Assembly (NCBI RefSeq): GCF_019802255.1
Contig: NZ_JAHYSS010000006.1
Span: 416,821 to 480,820, forward strand
Direction of reading: 5' to 3'
Source of the DNA: Pedobacter polysacchareus
GTDB lineage: Bacteria; Bacteroidota; Bacteroidia; Sphingobacteriales; Sphingobacteriaceae
Length of the DNA stretch: 64,000 bases
Below, one piece after another: positions 51,220 to 60,301 of the stretch (position 1 is its first letter; each line of letters starts with the position of its first letter). A model generated the notes under the pieces. The model did not search any database. It was not told where the DNA came from and saw only the letters and a list, made by a program, of their open reading frames with translations. The position numbers were made by a program, and so were the translations under genes.

Positions 51220-53151
51220 CTAAGAGATGGGCAATTCAAAAATCATCCTGGTTCCCTCGCCGAATTCACTTTCTGCCCAGATTTTTCCGTTGTGACTTTT
51301 CACGATCTCTGCGCATAAATACAGTCCAATTCCAAAGCCAGCGATATTTTTAGTATCCGCAGTTTCGAATCGCTGAAACCTGGTAAACAAATATGGAAGG
51401 TCAGTTTCCCGAATCCCCATCCCACGGTCCGTTATCGAAATCTGGGCATTTGATTCATTTTTTCGGCAGTCCAGCCGGATGTCCTTATGGTGTAGGGAGT
51501 ACTTAGCCGCATTGCTCAGCAGGTTGGTCAACACCTGGCTTATTTTATCCCGATCTCCGGTTAGCCACAATTCTTCTGTCCTATCAAAAGCAATTACATG
51601 AGGATTGATAATGGCTTTAACCTCTTCTATTACCTCCAGAATCAACTTATTGCATTCGAATGCTGATTTTTCCAATACAATCCCTCCTGCTTCCAATCTA
51701 GAAATATTCAAGAAACTATTGATCATACCGACCATCTTATTCACCTGATGATCTGCTTTTTCTAAGATTTCAGCGGTCATGAGGTCTTGCGCTTTCTTCC
51801 CTGTTTTCTTCAACAATTGAACATATGCCTTCAGGGAGGTCAATGGTGTTTTCAATTCATGGCTCACCATGGCTATGAAATCATTTTTAAGCTCTTCTTC
51901 CCTTTTTTGACGGGTATTATCGAGTACCGTTCCAATGAATCTGCCGGGCAGTCCCTGCTCATTGAAAAACAACTTACCCTTTGCACGAACCCAGCGCATT
52001 TGTTGGTTGATCAGGCTCACCGTACGAAATTCCACATCATAATCCCCATTCTTCAATGGCCTTTTAAAGGCATTTCTCATGAGTTTAATCAGCCTGGTTT
52101 TATCCTCTTCATGAACTGCTGTCATAAAATCCCTTGTCTGATTATACACCTCACCAGCTTCTATTCCAAAGATTTCCCGACACCGTAAATCACATTTCAG
52201 CAAGCCATGTTCAACATCCATATCGAACACGCCCAGATCAGCGGCTTCGATAGCCAACCTGCTTCTTTGCTGTTCCTGCAATAACTCAACCCTGGCTTTT
52301 ACCTGTTCCGTCACTTCTGAAGCCATAATAATCACCCCGCAAACACAGTCGGAACTATCTCTAAGGGGATGGTAAACCATGTTGAAATAGGCTTCCTGTA
52401 AGGAACCCTCCCTTGCAAGCAGCATTTTTATGTCTTCATTATAATGCGATCGACCGGTGCAATACGTCTGACTGATCAGGCTGAGGACTTCTAATTTAAT
52501 AGCCTTGGGGAGCACATCTGACATCTTTTTACCGATGATTTCCTCTGATTTACCCCATACTTCCAGCATGAGTCCATTGGCTAGTTCTACTTTCAGCTCC
52601 CGTCCTTTCAGCATCGCAATCGCCACTGGTGCATGGGCAAAAAACTCACGGAGGTGTTTATTGGTCCAGTCTTCTACCTCTAGCTCGATCCTTTCCTTTC
52701 TAACCAGATCGTACGTAGAGGTGACATCTACATTGGTATGGACGATATAGGCTACATTCCCCTGATCATCCAGCACCGGAAAATTAGTCACCATCCAGTA
52801 TTTCACTTCAAATTGATCTGTTCCCCGGATTGGAATATCATATTTGAGAATGCTGAGTACCTGCTGTTCTTTAGTTTCCAGCACACTGAGCAGATTGTTA
52901 TAAAACAATTCTGCATTCTTAGTACTGCTGTCCTGAGGGTTCTGCGGAAAAGCAGTCAGAAGGGGTCGCCCCACCAGATCTTTAATCCTGCTGGAGGTTA
53001 CTTTAAGATAAGCATCGTTGGCTTCTACGATAGTAAAATACGGCGGGTCCGGCTTCAAAACTAAAATTGGAGGTCCCGCTTTATAGAATGCGTCGAAGTT
53101 AATATTCGGTTTCAAAAGAGATGGCGTAAGAATAGGTGTAAATATGCTCAA
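51220..53151 (-). CDS. Three-PAS soluble histidine kinase
   Basis: 643 aa, no membrane segment. Three PAS-type domains lie at about 20-145, 165-285 and 295-415 (the last includes a PAC segment ending FIGTVLDNTRQKREEE). HisKA has His431 (DFIAMVSHELKTPLTSLKAY) and HATPase follows (VLTNLLSNAAKYSLHHKD, GFGIGLYLCAEIV). PAS domains may sense redox state, light or small ligands, but no cofactor residue could be assigned. It is an orphan kinase with no adjoining response regulator. Confidence 0.92.
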   Translation of the reverse strand: MSIFTPILTPSLLKPNINFDAFYKAGPPILVLKPDPPYFTIVEANDAYLKVTSSRIKDLVGRPLLTAFPQNPQDSSTKNAELFYNNLLSVLETKEQQVLSILKYDIPIRGTDQFEVKYWMVTNFPVLDDQGNVAYIVHTNVDVTSTYDLVRKERIELEVEDWTNKHLREFFAHAPVAIAMLKGRELKVELANGLMLEVWGKSEEIIGKKMSDVLPKAIKLEVLSLISQTYCTGRSHYNEDIKMLLAREGSLQEAYFNMVYHPLRDSSDCVCGVIIMASEVTEQVKARVELLQEQQRSRLAIEAADLGVFDMDVEHGLLKCDLRCREIFGIEAGEVYNQTRDFMTAVHEEDKTRLIKLMRNAFKRPLKNGDYDVEFRTVSLINQQMRWVRAKGKLFFNEQGLPGRFIGTVLDNTRQKREEELKNDFIAMVSHELKTPLTSLKAYVQLLKKTGKKAQDLMTAEILEKADHQVNKMVGMINSFLNISRLEAGGIVLEKSAFECNKLILEVIEEVKAIINPHVIAFDRTEELWLTGDRDKISQVLTNLLSNAAKYSLHHKDIRLDCRKNESNAQISITDRGMGIRETDLPYLFTRFQRFETADTKNIAGFGIGLYLCAEIVKSHNGKIWAESEFGEGTRMIFELPIS

Positions 53152-53185
53152 AAGTATAAAAACCTATGGTCTTAGCGGGAGAAGC

Positions 53186-53213
53186 ATGGTTTCACATTAT
53201 AAAGTGAAACCAT
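53186..53213. terminator. Hairpin downstream of the permease gene
   Basis: 10-bp perfect stem ATGGTTTCAC/GTGAAACCAT with an 8-base loop. No T-run follows on either strand, so termination is uncertain. Confidence 0.4.
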
Positions 53214-53245
53214 AAATTGTATCATTTCAGCGCTAATTTAGCTAT

Positions 53246-54700
53246 TTAAGATCCTGTCTTCATTTTACCTTGTCTAAGTTTCCTTCTGTTGACCAATAAG
53301 TAGCAAATGTATAAAAGCAGAATCCAGGCAGGAATCAACTCTACTGAAAGTTTCATTCCGGTGATCCACATGATCACTAGAATTCCCAGTAAAAACACCA
53401 GACATATATAGTTAGACAAAGGATAGATAAAAGAAGGAAACTTTGTTTTCACCTGAGCTGCATCTTTAGATTTCCTGAATTTCAGGTGGGTAATACTGAT
53501 CATCAACCAATTGATAATCAAAGAAGACACCACTAGTGACATCAATATTTCCAACGCTTTTTCTGGAATCAGTTTATTAATGACAATACAAATTGCGGCG
53601 AAAAGACTGGAAACCAGAATCGCTTTAATTGGCACATGATTTTTGTTCAGTTTCGACAAGAAAGCAGGTGCATTTCCTTGTTCTGCAAGGCCGAAAAGCA
53701 TCCGGCTATTGCTATATACACAACTATTGTATACCGACAAGGCTGCAGTAAGTACGATCATATTCAGCACATTGGCAATGATACTGGTGAAATATATGGT
53801 TTTCCCAAAGGCATGGATTTCAAAGCCTTTCAGACTTTCAAACACCATTACGAAAGGGCTGCTATCCGTAGTAATATTTTTCCATGGCGATAAAGAGAAC
53901 AAAATAACCAATGCTCCTACATAGAAAATCAAGATCCGATAAATCACCTGGTTTGTTGCTTTAGGGATAGTTTTCTCTGGATTTTCAGCTTCTGCAGCGG
54001 TAATTCCGATGAGCTCCAGTCCGCCGAAAGAGAACATGATCAGCGCAATTGCGGCAAATAAGCCTTGAAAGCCACCTTTTCCATCTGCACTGAACCATCC
54101 TTTGGCAAAGAAACCGCCGTCATTCCATAAGTTTTGTACACTGGCTTGTGCTCCACCGCTGCCACTTAACAATAAATAAGCGCCAAAAGCGATCATAGCA
54201 ATGATGGCCACGACTTTAATGATCGAAAACCAGAATTCTACTTCTCCGTATACTTTTACAGAGGTGAGGTTTAAGGCGTTGATCACAATGAAAAAGAAAA
54301 GACTGGAAGTCCATAATGGGATTTCGGGCCACCAGAAATGCACATAAATTCCAATAGCGGTCAATTCAGACATACTCACCAGAATATACAATGCCCAATA
54401 ATTCCAACCGGAGGCAAATCCAGCAAAGGAACCCCAATACTTAAAAGCAAAGTGGCTGAAACTTCCTGACACAGGTTCTTCTACCACCATTTCGCCCAAT
54501 TGGCGCATGATGAAAAAGGCGATAATCCCTGCCAGGGCATAACCTAAAATTACGGATGGACCTGCTAAAACTGCAGCAGAACCGATACCTAGAAATAAAC
54601 CGGTTCCTATGGCACCGCCAAGGGCGATGAGTTGGATATGTCTGTTTTGTAAACCCCTTTGTAGCTTCTGCTCCTCAGGCTTTTCTTCTACTTGCTTCAA
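53246..54700 (-). CDS. Amino-acid permease (APC superfamily, AAT type)
   Basis: 484-aa inner-membrane protein with about 12 helices. The AAT-type opening is intact: QNRHIQLIALGGAIGTGLFL then GIGSAAVLAGPSVILGYALA, and the helix 3 GEMVVEEPVSGSFSHFA segment. It probably imports an amino acid by proton symport; the substrate is unclear. Only a TTG (54698-54700) can start the frame with the N-terminal EKPEEQKLQ region, because a stop codon lies two codons upstream and no Met occurs for 60 residues, so TTG initiation is likely. Confidence 0.9.
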   Translation of the reverse strand: MKQVEEKPEEQKLQRGLQNRHIQLIALGGAIGTGLFLGIGSAAVLAGPSVILGYALAGIIAFFIMRQLGEMVVEEPVSGSFSHFAFKYWGSFAGFASGWNYWALYILVSMSELTAIGIYVHFWWPEIPLWTSSLFFFIVINALNLTSVKVYGEVEFWFSIIKVVAIIAMIAFGAYLLLSGSGGAQASVQNLWNDGGFFAKGWFSADGKGGFQGLFAAIALIMFSFGGLELIGITAAEAENPEKTIPKATNQVIYRILIFYVGALVILFSLSPWKNITTDSSPFVMVFESLKGFEIHAFGKTIYFTSIIANVLNMIVLTAALSVYNSCVYSNSRMLFGLAEQGNAPAFLSKLNKNHVPIKAILVSSLFAAICIVINKLIPEKALEILMSLVVSSLIINWLMISITHLKFRKSKDAAQVKTKFPSFIYPLSNYICLVFLLGILVIMWITGMKLSVELIPAWILLLYICYLLVNRRKLRQGKMKTGS

Positions 54701-54792
54701 TCTTTATGGTATTGCGCTAATGATAAATGAATATAAGTTGCACAAAAGTGTGAACTTATATTCATTTGAACGATTAAAAGCCTAAAAATTTA

Positions 54793-55230
54793 CTATTTTT
54801 TTGTGAACTTCATTGCTGGTACATCACCCATCATTAAGGTAAGTGTGTTGCCATCTACTGTATAAGCATCTACTTTTTTAAGCATTTCCAGGAATCTCAT
54901 TTCTCCTTCGCCTTCACAATGTTTCATCGTCATTGGTCCTGATAAATCAACTTTAAATTTGTTGCCTTTTACCTCTAATTTTGAACCAAAGGAATTACAG
55001 CTGGTATTTCCATTAAGTTCATTAAGCGCCGCATTGATATTGATATTCGGTTTTGATTCTGGATATAAACCATTAAAGGCTATTCTTACCCCTGTAATGT
55101 AATTTAACTCCCAGTTGCCGCTTAATTTTGAAGCTGCAGCATTTTGCTGTGTGTTTTGACCTTTGTTCATCATTTTACAAGATGTTAAAGCGGATAAAGA
55201 GATCAAGATAGCGAAGATTGCCTTTTTCAT
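54793..55230 (-). CDS. META/HslJ-domain lipoprotein
   Basis: 145-aa lipoprotein. The signal peptide has a lipobox ending LTSC with Cys18. The META-like domain (about 40-145) shows GNWELNYITG, NTSCNSFGSKLEVKGN and MKHCEGEGEMRFLEML. Such proteins are often stress- or novobiocin-related envelope proteins in other bacteria, but the role here is unknown. It is probably anchored in the outer membrane as expected for a lipoprotein. Confidence 0.88.
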   Translation of the reverse strand: MKKAIFAILISLSALTSCKMMNKGQNTQQNAAASKLSGNWELNYITGVRIAFNGLYPESKPNININAALNELNGNTSCNSFGSKLEVKGNKFKVDLSGPMTMKHCEGEGEMRFLEMLKKVDAYTVDGNTLTLMMGDVPAMKFTKK

Positions 55231-55415
55231 AATTTTTCTTTTTTACTAAATAACCCAATTTCCATTAAGTTCTAACTGTTTGTATAACCGATGGAGGGGC
55301 GTTCATTTACAATTACAATTGTAAGCAAAGATCCGGCCATTTAAATGCTAAAACCGCGTTTTCAGGCCATTTTCAGCCTACTTGATAAATCGTACCAATG
55401 AATTATCAGCTCATA

Positions 55416-56336
55416 TTAGGGCAGATCAAAGCCAAATTTCTTGTAAATAGCGCCAGCTTCTGCGCCTACCAGAAAATCCATAAAGTCCTTTGCTGCTTCT
55501 GGATGCGGTGCATTTTTCAGCTGTCCGGCAATATATTGAGAGCGGATATTTTCAGCTTCGGGAACTTCGATCATTTCTACGGGATGTCCCAGCATTTTCT
55601 GATAATAAACTTCCGTATACCATACCGGCGCAGCATCGCTCTGATCATAAAGAATGCGCATTGGCGATTGTCGGTGATGGATCTGTGTGAGATAAGTACT
55701 CTTATCTGCCACTTTACTTTCCATAACGGTTTGTTTTAGCACCTCACCTCCTGCTTTCACATAGGCTTCTTCAATTCTTTTTCCTATTCCTTCAAAATCC
55801 GGATTGGGCATACTGATTCTCAAGTCTTTTCTGCCCAGGTCTTTTAACCCTTTTACTTTTTTAGGATTTCCTTTTTGCACCATAATGGCCAACCTATTTT
55901 TGGCATAGACCTGTGTTTTGCTAAACCATTCCGGTGTTTGCTCGATTCTGCTTTTTCCAGCGGTATACACATCAGGTTTTAAGGTGATCCTCATATTGCC
56001 GACCACAATGCTGCCACTGGCAATCTGCTTGGCTAAAATACCTGGAGGAAGTGTTTCCGCAAATACCCTTTGATATTGGGGATGCTTTTTCTTAAAGGCA
56101 CCAATCAATTCGTCAATGCACATGAACTGATTCCCTGCAAAGAACACCACCAATTGGGGGTCATTTATGTCACCGAAAAGATCAGGAACATTGTCTATCC
56201 CAGGAACGGTAAACTGTACCTTGCTTTCCGGCGGAGTATTCCATGGCGGATCAAAGCAGTGTTCCTGAGCATTCACTTCGGAGGAAAGGACAAATAGGGC
56301 GATTGCGCCACAAAATAGCTGATTTAAAATTCTCAT
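55416..56336 (-). CDS. ModA-like periplasmic substrate-binding protein
   Basis: 306-aa exported protein. A signal peptide (MRILNQLFCGAIALFVLSSEVNAQ) is followed by a two-lobe type II binding fold (LVVFFAGNQFMCIDELIGAF; GRKDLRISMPNPDFEGIGKR; YDQSDAAPVWYTEVYYQ). It resembles molybdate/tungstate-type binding proteins, but no transporter permease or ATPase adjoins it. It lies 24 bases downstream of the dihaem cytochrome gene on the same strand, so co-expression is likely. Ligand unknown. Confidence 0.75.
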   Translation of the reverse strand: MRILNQLFCGAIALFVLSSEVNAQEHCFDPPWNTPPESKVQFTVPGIDNVPDLFGDINDPQLVVFFAGNQFMCIDELIGAFKKKHPQYQRVFAETLPPGILAKQIASGSIVVGNMRITLKPDVYTAGKSRIEQTPEWFSKTQVYAKNRLAIMVQKGNPKKVKGLKDLGRKDLRISMPNPDFEGIGKRIEEAYVKAGGEVLKQTVMESKVADKSTYLTQIHHRQSPMRILYDQSDAAPVWYTEVYYQKMLGHPVEMIEVPEAENIRSQYIAGQLKNAPHPEAAKDFMDFLVGAEAGAIYKKFGFDLP

Positions 56337-56360
56337 ATAGGGTAAAATGATCTAGATTTA

Positions 56361-57479
56361 TTAATGATTTGGGGCGATATCTTTCAATGCCAGCACGATT
56401 GGAGGATAAGGTCCGTATTTATGCTGCTGCTCAGGAAACCCATCCAGATAAGGACCATAAGGCGCATCAATTGGCTTTTTACTGCGATCTGGATAATCTG
56501 TTTTTTGTGCTTTATGAGGTCTGGGCTGAGTGTTGACAAATGCAGCTACGTCCCAGGATTCTTCATCTGTTAATTGTGCATTTGGATAAGTCACCCCATA
56601 AGGCATATTATTTTTTACGAAACCTGCAAAATTGCTCAATCTGTACATCCCTGCGCCATCGTTATAACTGTGCGGTCCCCAGAGCGGTGGGTATAAAAAG
56701 GCCAATTGGTCTGCTGATTTAATTCCTTCGCCATGCTGTCCGTGGCAGCTTTGGCATTTATTCTGGTACACGATCAGCCCTTTTTCCGGATCTGCGGCTC
56801 TGTCCATATAGTTCAATTTTTCCGTGCCCGTACCAAATGCTTTTTTTCCTTTCTCTTGTTCCGATCCTACCCATTTCATGTAAGCGAGCATCGCCTTTAC
56901 TTCTTTTCCAGCTAGATCAGGAACTTTTCCGTTTAAGCTCCGCTGAAAGCAATCGGCGATGCGTTCGGTGGCTTCGGCCATTTTACCTGAGCGTGCGCTC
57001 TTTTTGGGATAGCTGGCAAAGAATATCGAATAGTTATTGCCGAAAGTCTTCGTTCCTGCTTCCAGGTGACAATTCTGACAGTTCATTCCATTGCTGATTC
57101 TGGCCACAGCACCATTTGGCCCAAAATATTTAGCGGTATTCTTCACCAGTTCCCTTCCATAACGGATCATTTCACCATACTCATCGGCAGGAATCGTACT
57201 GTCGTCTGGTGATTTCCAGGCATCAGCCGGAATGGCCTTACCTTGCATTACAGCCTTGGTATTTCCAATTTGACTAGTTCCATGATCTGCCCCTGCAGCA
57301 GCACTTTCTTGAGTTGAGGTTGAAGCTGCATCCTTAAAATAGTAAGCGCTGATCCCTATTAAACTGGCTAAAATAAACAACAAGGAAACTAACACGATGG
57401 ATTTCGCGGTATAAATAAGGGCTTGCCGGCTTTGGTCAGGTTTAGTTTCTTCGCTCAAAATATTTGGTTTGGTATTCAA
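56361..57479 (-). CDS. TsdA-like dihaem cytochrome c
   Basis: 372 aa with one N-terminal membrane helix (about 24-45). Two haem-binding motifs are CQNCH (134-138) and CQSCH (242-246). NCQNCHLEAGTKTFGNN and the conserved ADCFQRSLNG (Cys177) resemble TsdA, where a Cys ligand is known on the first haem; Met292 (NNMPYG) could be the second haem ligand. It may oxidise thiosulfate or reduce tetrathionate, by family inference. Its gene precedes the substrate-binding protein gene in one operon. Confidence 0.8.
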   Translation of the reverse strand: MNTKPNILSEETKPDQSRQALIYTAKSIVLVSLLFILASLIGISAYYFKDAASTSTQESAAAGADHGTSQIGNTKAVMQGKAIPADAWKSPDDSTIPADEYGEMIRYGRELVKNTAKYFGPNGAVARISNGMNCQNCHLEAGTKTFGNNYSIFFASYPKKSARSGKMAEATERIADCFQRSLNGKVPDLAGKEVKAMLAYMKWVGSEQEKGKKAFGTGTEKLNYMDRAADPEKGLIVYQNKCQSCHGQHGEGIKSADQLAFLYPPLWGPHSYNDGAGMYRLSNFAGFVKNNMPYGVTYPNAQLTDEESWDVAAFVNTQPRPHKAQKTDYPDRSKKPIDAPYGPYLDGFPEQQHKYGPYPPIVLALKDIAPNH

Positions 57480-57644
57480 AAATGCTATTAATTATGAGGA
57501 TGACAAAAATATATAAAGTGATCAGTCATAACTAAAGGTTATAATACAATGAAGGACCGCGCCCGGTAAAAGCTGATTCCAGCTGTTTTGCCATGACTTT
57601 ACAGATTAAAGGCTGTCGGTTCATGAATTCCTATTTTATTATCC

Positions 57645-57652
57645 TAATTTTG
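57645..57652 (+). promoter_or_regulatory. -7 box upstream of the 57670 gene
   Basis: TAATTTTG matches TAnnTTTG, 17 bases before the ATG. No convincing -33 box. Confidence 0.45.
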
Positions 57653-57669
57653 CGCCCAAAGAACGGATT

Positions 57670-58017
57670 ATGGAATCAAGCGAATTAAGAATAGGAAATT
57701 ACACATTAGATCATGGCCATCCTGAGCAAATCCCTTATGGATCTGATATTGACTCAGCCGGATTAATGGAGCCTATTAAATTAACGGTAGATTGGTTGAT
57801 GAAATTTGGATTTGAAAAATTCGTTTTTGAATATGAAGAAGGTGATGAGATCACTTATGTACTAGAGAAAAAAAATGGCCATCAATTTGTTTTAAGTGAT
57901 GACTTTCAGCCTATGGATGGTGAAATCGCCATGCTGGACTATAAATTATTATACGTACACCAGTTACAAAACCTTTATTTCTGTTTAACCGCTGAAGAAT
58001 TGGTACTAAGCGCATAA
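57670..58017 (+). CDS. Small acidic hypothetical protein (115 aa)
   Basis: Unknown. Soluble, acidic, without signal peptide. It opens MESSELRIGNYTLDHGHPEQ and has a Glu-rich middle (FVFEYEEGDEITYVLEKKNG). The ending LLYVHQLQNLYFCLTAEEL occurs in small Bacteroidota proteins, including phage-associated ones, but no phage gene adjoins it. It starts 17 bases after a -7 box and sits 18 bases upstream of the TPR lipoprotein gene. Confidence 0.65.
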   Translation: MESSELRIGNYTLDHGHPEQIPYGSDIDSAGLMEPIKLTVDWLMKFGFEKFVFEYEEGDEITYVLEKKNGHQFVLSDDFQPMDGEIAMLDYKLLYVHQLQNLYFCLTAEELVLSA

Positions 58018-58035
58018 TCTTATGATAAGCTTTAC

Positions 58036-58512
58036 ATGAAATCATTCCAAAACCTATTGAGCATCCTCCTCCTGTCGGCCATTACTTTATTTAGCGCATC
58101 CTGTAACTCAAAAAGCGCTGATGAAGATTGGAAAGCGCGTGCTAAAACGGACATGAGGTTACTGCCTAAATACGGTGGCCTGGTAAAATCGCAAAAGTAC
58201 TTAGAAATAGATCAGCAATTCATAAAAGAGGCAACGGAACAATTTGGCACAAAAGAACGTGCTTCCTATGTTTATTCCAGATGGGGAATGGAATATGCAA
58301 AAAAAGGTGATCCTAAAACAGCGATGTACCGTTTAAATCAAGCCTGGTTACTCGATCCAAAGAATGCGGAAGCCTACCATGGATTTGGCTATGTGATGGC
58401 AGGACTGGGTGCCTTTAAAGAAGCCTTGAATGCATATAATGACGGTCTGAAATTTGCACCTGAACATGAGCAGATGAAAATAGAACGTGCTGCGGTTCAG
58501 CAAAAGCTTTAA
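58036..58512 (+). CDS. TPR lipoprotein (158 aa)
   Basis: Exported lipoprotein with lipobox LFSASC (Cys23). The remainder is helical and contains two or three tetratricopeptide-like units (ASYVYSRWGMEYAKKGDPKT, AMYRLNQAWLLDPKNAEAYH, AFKEALNAYNDGLKFAPEHE), a protein-protein interaction scaffold. It probably lies at the outer membrane. It follows the 115-aa gene by 18 bases, so the two are probably co-transcribed. Confidence 0.8.
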   Translation: MKSFQNLLSILLLSAITLFSASCNSKSADEDWKARAKTDMRLLPKYGGLVKSQKYLEIDQQFIKEATEQFGTKERASYVYSRWGMEYAKKGDPKTAMYRLNQAWLLDPKNAEAYHGFGYVMAGLGAFKEALNAYNDGLKFAPEHEQMKIERAAVQQKL

Positions 58513-58681
58513 ACAACTCATCTTTCTACTATCGTTATACGATTGTTATGACGATTTATCCCTGATTATCATCAGGTCCCAGTTTATTATGTTAACTTTA
58601 GAAAATACGAAGAAAAGCTAATCTTTCCCGCATTCTTTTCTTTTTTCCATTAATATCAACCACTACCCTTTTACTAAGGAC

Positions 58682-59806
58682 ATGAAAGAAGACGATTCCG
58701 ATGAATTGATGATTCCGAATAAAAAGATTGCTTTTCAACATCAGGAAAAAGAGAACCTCTCAGCAGCTTTACTCATCGCCAATAAAGAGCTTCTTTTTCA
58801 AAATGAAGAGAGAGAGAACTATGCTGCAGAGCTAGCGATTGCCAATAAAGAACTCCTCTTTCAAAATGAAGAGAAGGAGAAAATAGCAGCAAAGCTCGTG
58901 ATTGCGAACAAAAAGCTGATTTTTCAAAATGAAGAAAAAGAACGTCGAGCGGCAGAACTAGTCATCGCCAATAAAGAGCTTGCTTTTCAGAATGAAGAAA
59001 AGGAAAAAAGAGCAGAAGAATTAATCATTGCCAATAGGGAGCTGAAGAATGCAGAAGACGAAGTTCGTCAGCTCAATGACGAATTAGAGCAAAAAGTAGC
59101 AGAACGTACCGCACAATTAGAGTCTGTTAACAAAGAATTAGAGTCCTTCTCCTACTCCGTCTCTCATGATTTACGTGCACCGATCAGGGCAATTAATGGT
59201 TATACTAAAATATTAGTAGAGGACTATGAGGCGGTAATTGATGAAGATGGAGTAAAGATCCTGCAATCGATCATTAACAACTCTAAGAAAATGGGTGAAT
59301 TAATCGATGACTTGCTAGCCTTTTCAAAATTGGGAAGAAAACAGGTAACGGTTTCAACAGTAGATATGCTCGATCTTGTCGATCAGGTAAAGGAAGAGGT
59401 ATTATTGGAGCAGCATAAAAACTTACCAGAGTTTAATATCGCAAAACTGCCAAATGCTATAGCCGACAAATCATTGATTAAGCAGGTTTGGATTAACCTG
59501 ATTTCCAATGCCATTAAATACTCCCGGCACAAAGAAAAGACAACCATAGAGATTGGTTCTTACCAGGAGGACGATCATATTGTATACTTTGTAAAAGATG
59601 GTGGTGCTGGTTTTGACATGCAATATTACGATAAGCTCTTCGGGGTTTTTCAACGATTACACTCCCAGGAAGAATTTGAAGGTACAGGTATCGGCCTCGC
59701 TATCGTCCATAGAATTGTGCAAAGACATCTGGGAAAAGTTTGGGCCGAATCCACATTAAACGAGGGATCTTGCTTTTATTTTAGCTTACTCAACGTAACA
59801 CATTAA
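58682..59806 (+). CDS. Histidine kinase with tandem 21-residue coiled-coil repeats
   Basis: 374-aa soluble kinase without a recognisable sensor domain. Residues 11-115 hold five 21-residue units (IANKELLFQNEEKEKRAAEL-type) and a sixth partial one (IANREL, 116-121), a continuous coiled coil. It then has a short linker, a HisKA motif with His162 (SYSVSHDLRAPIRAING) and a HATPase domain (WINLISNAIKYS, GTGIGLAIVHRIV). Bacteriophytochrome-like kinases share this C-terminal part. A Rcp1-type receiver follows 11 bases later, with a hybrid kinase after it. Confidence 0.9.
   Translation: MKEDDSDELMIPNKKIAFQHQEKENLSAALLIANKELLFQNEERENYAAELAIANKELLFQNEEKEKIAAKLVIANKKLIFQNEEKERRAAELVIANKELAFQNEEKEKRAEELIIANRELKNAEDEVRQLNDELEQKVAERTAQLESVNKELESFSYSVSHDLRAPIRAINGYTKILVEDYEAVIDEDGVKILQSIINNSKKMGELIDDLLAFSKLGRKQVTVSTVDMLDLVDQVKEEVLLEQHKNLPEFNIAKLPNAIADKSLIKQVWINLISNAIKYSRHKEKTTIEIGSYQEDDHIVYFVKDGGAGFDMQYYDKLFGVFQRLHSQEEFEGTGIGLAIVHRIVQRHLGKVWAESTLNEGSCFYFSLLNVTH
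58712..59044 (+). repeat. 63-bp in-frame repeat array inside the kinase gene
   Basis: Five 63-base units and a partial sixth encode the 21-residue coiled-coil repeat. Units 2-5 are most alike (GCCAATAAAGAGCT-type starts), and the first is more diverged. The array length is a multiple of three heptads, so copy-number change would keep the frame and the heptad phase. Confidence 0.9.
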
Positions 59807-59817
59807 CATTAAAAGAC

Positions 59818-60258
59818 ATGAACTACCATAACATTGAAATTTTATTTGTAGAAGACAGTGCTGACGACGCTGCATTGACCATCCGCGCGTTAAAAAAAGG
59901 TGGGGTGACCAATAAATTACATCATGTAATCAATGGAGCTGAAGCACTCGACTTTCTCTACTGCAAAGGGGAATTTTCTTCGAGAAGCAATCAGGAGTTT
60001 CCTAAATTAATCCTATTGGATTTAAAAATGCCTAAGGTTTCTGGACTGCAGGTGTTGGAAAAGATTAAATCTGATCCCAACATGAAGTCTATTCCAGTAG
60101 TGATGCTGACTTCCTCCAATGAAGGCCCGGATATAGAAAAGTGCTTTGCATTAGGTGCAAATAGCTATATCGTTAAGCCGGTAGATAGCGATAACTTTTT
60201 CAAAACTGTAAAAGAAATAGGTTTATACTGGTTGGTATTAAGCCAGCCCGCACATTAA
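59818..60258 (+). CDS. Rcp1-type receiver protein (146 aa)
   Basis: Single receiver domain. Asp13 and Asp17 form part of the pocket (FVEDSADDAALT), Asp68 is the phosphoacceptor (LILLDLKMPKVSG), LTSSNEGPD and IVKPVDS supply Thr and Lys. This is the Rcp1-like class that partners with bacteriophytochrome-type kinases. It sits 11 bases after the repeat-containing kinase gene and 43 bases before the next kinase, so it probably passes phosphate between them. Confidence 0.93.
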   Translation: MNYHNIEILFVEDSADDAALTIRALKKGGVTNKLHHVINGAEALDFLYCKGEFSSRSNQEFPKLILLDLKMPKVSGLQVLEKIKSDPNMKSIPVVMLTSSNEGPDIEKCFALGANSYIVKPVDSDNFFKTVKEIGLYWLVLSQPAH

Positions 60259-60301
60259 TAAATATTCAGCACTTTATAGGTAAAATTAGGTCGTATATAT
60301 A

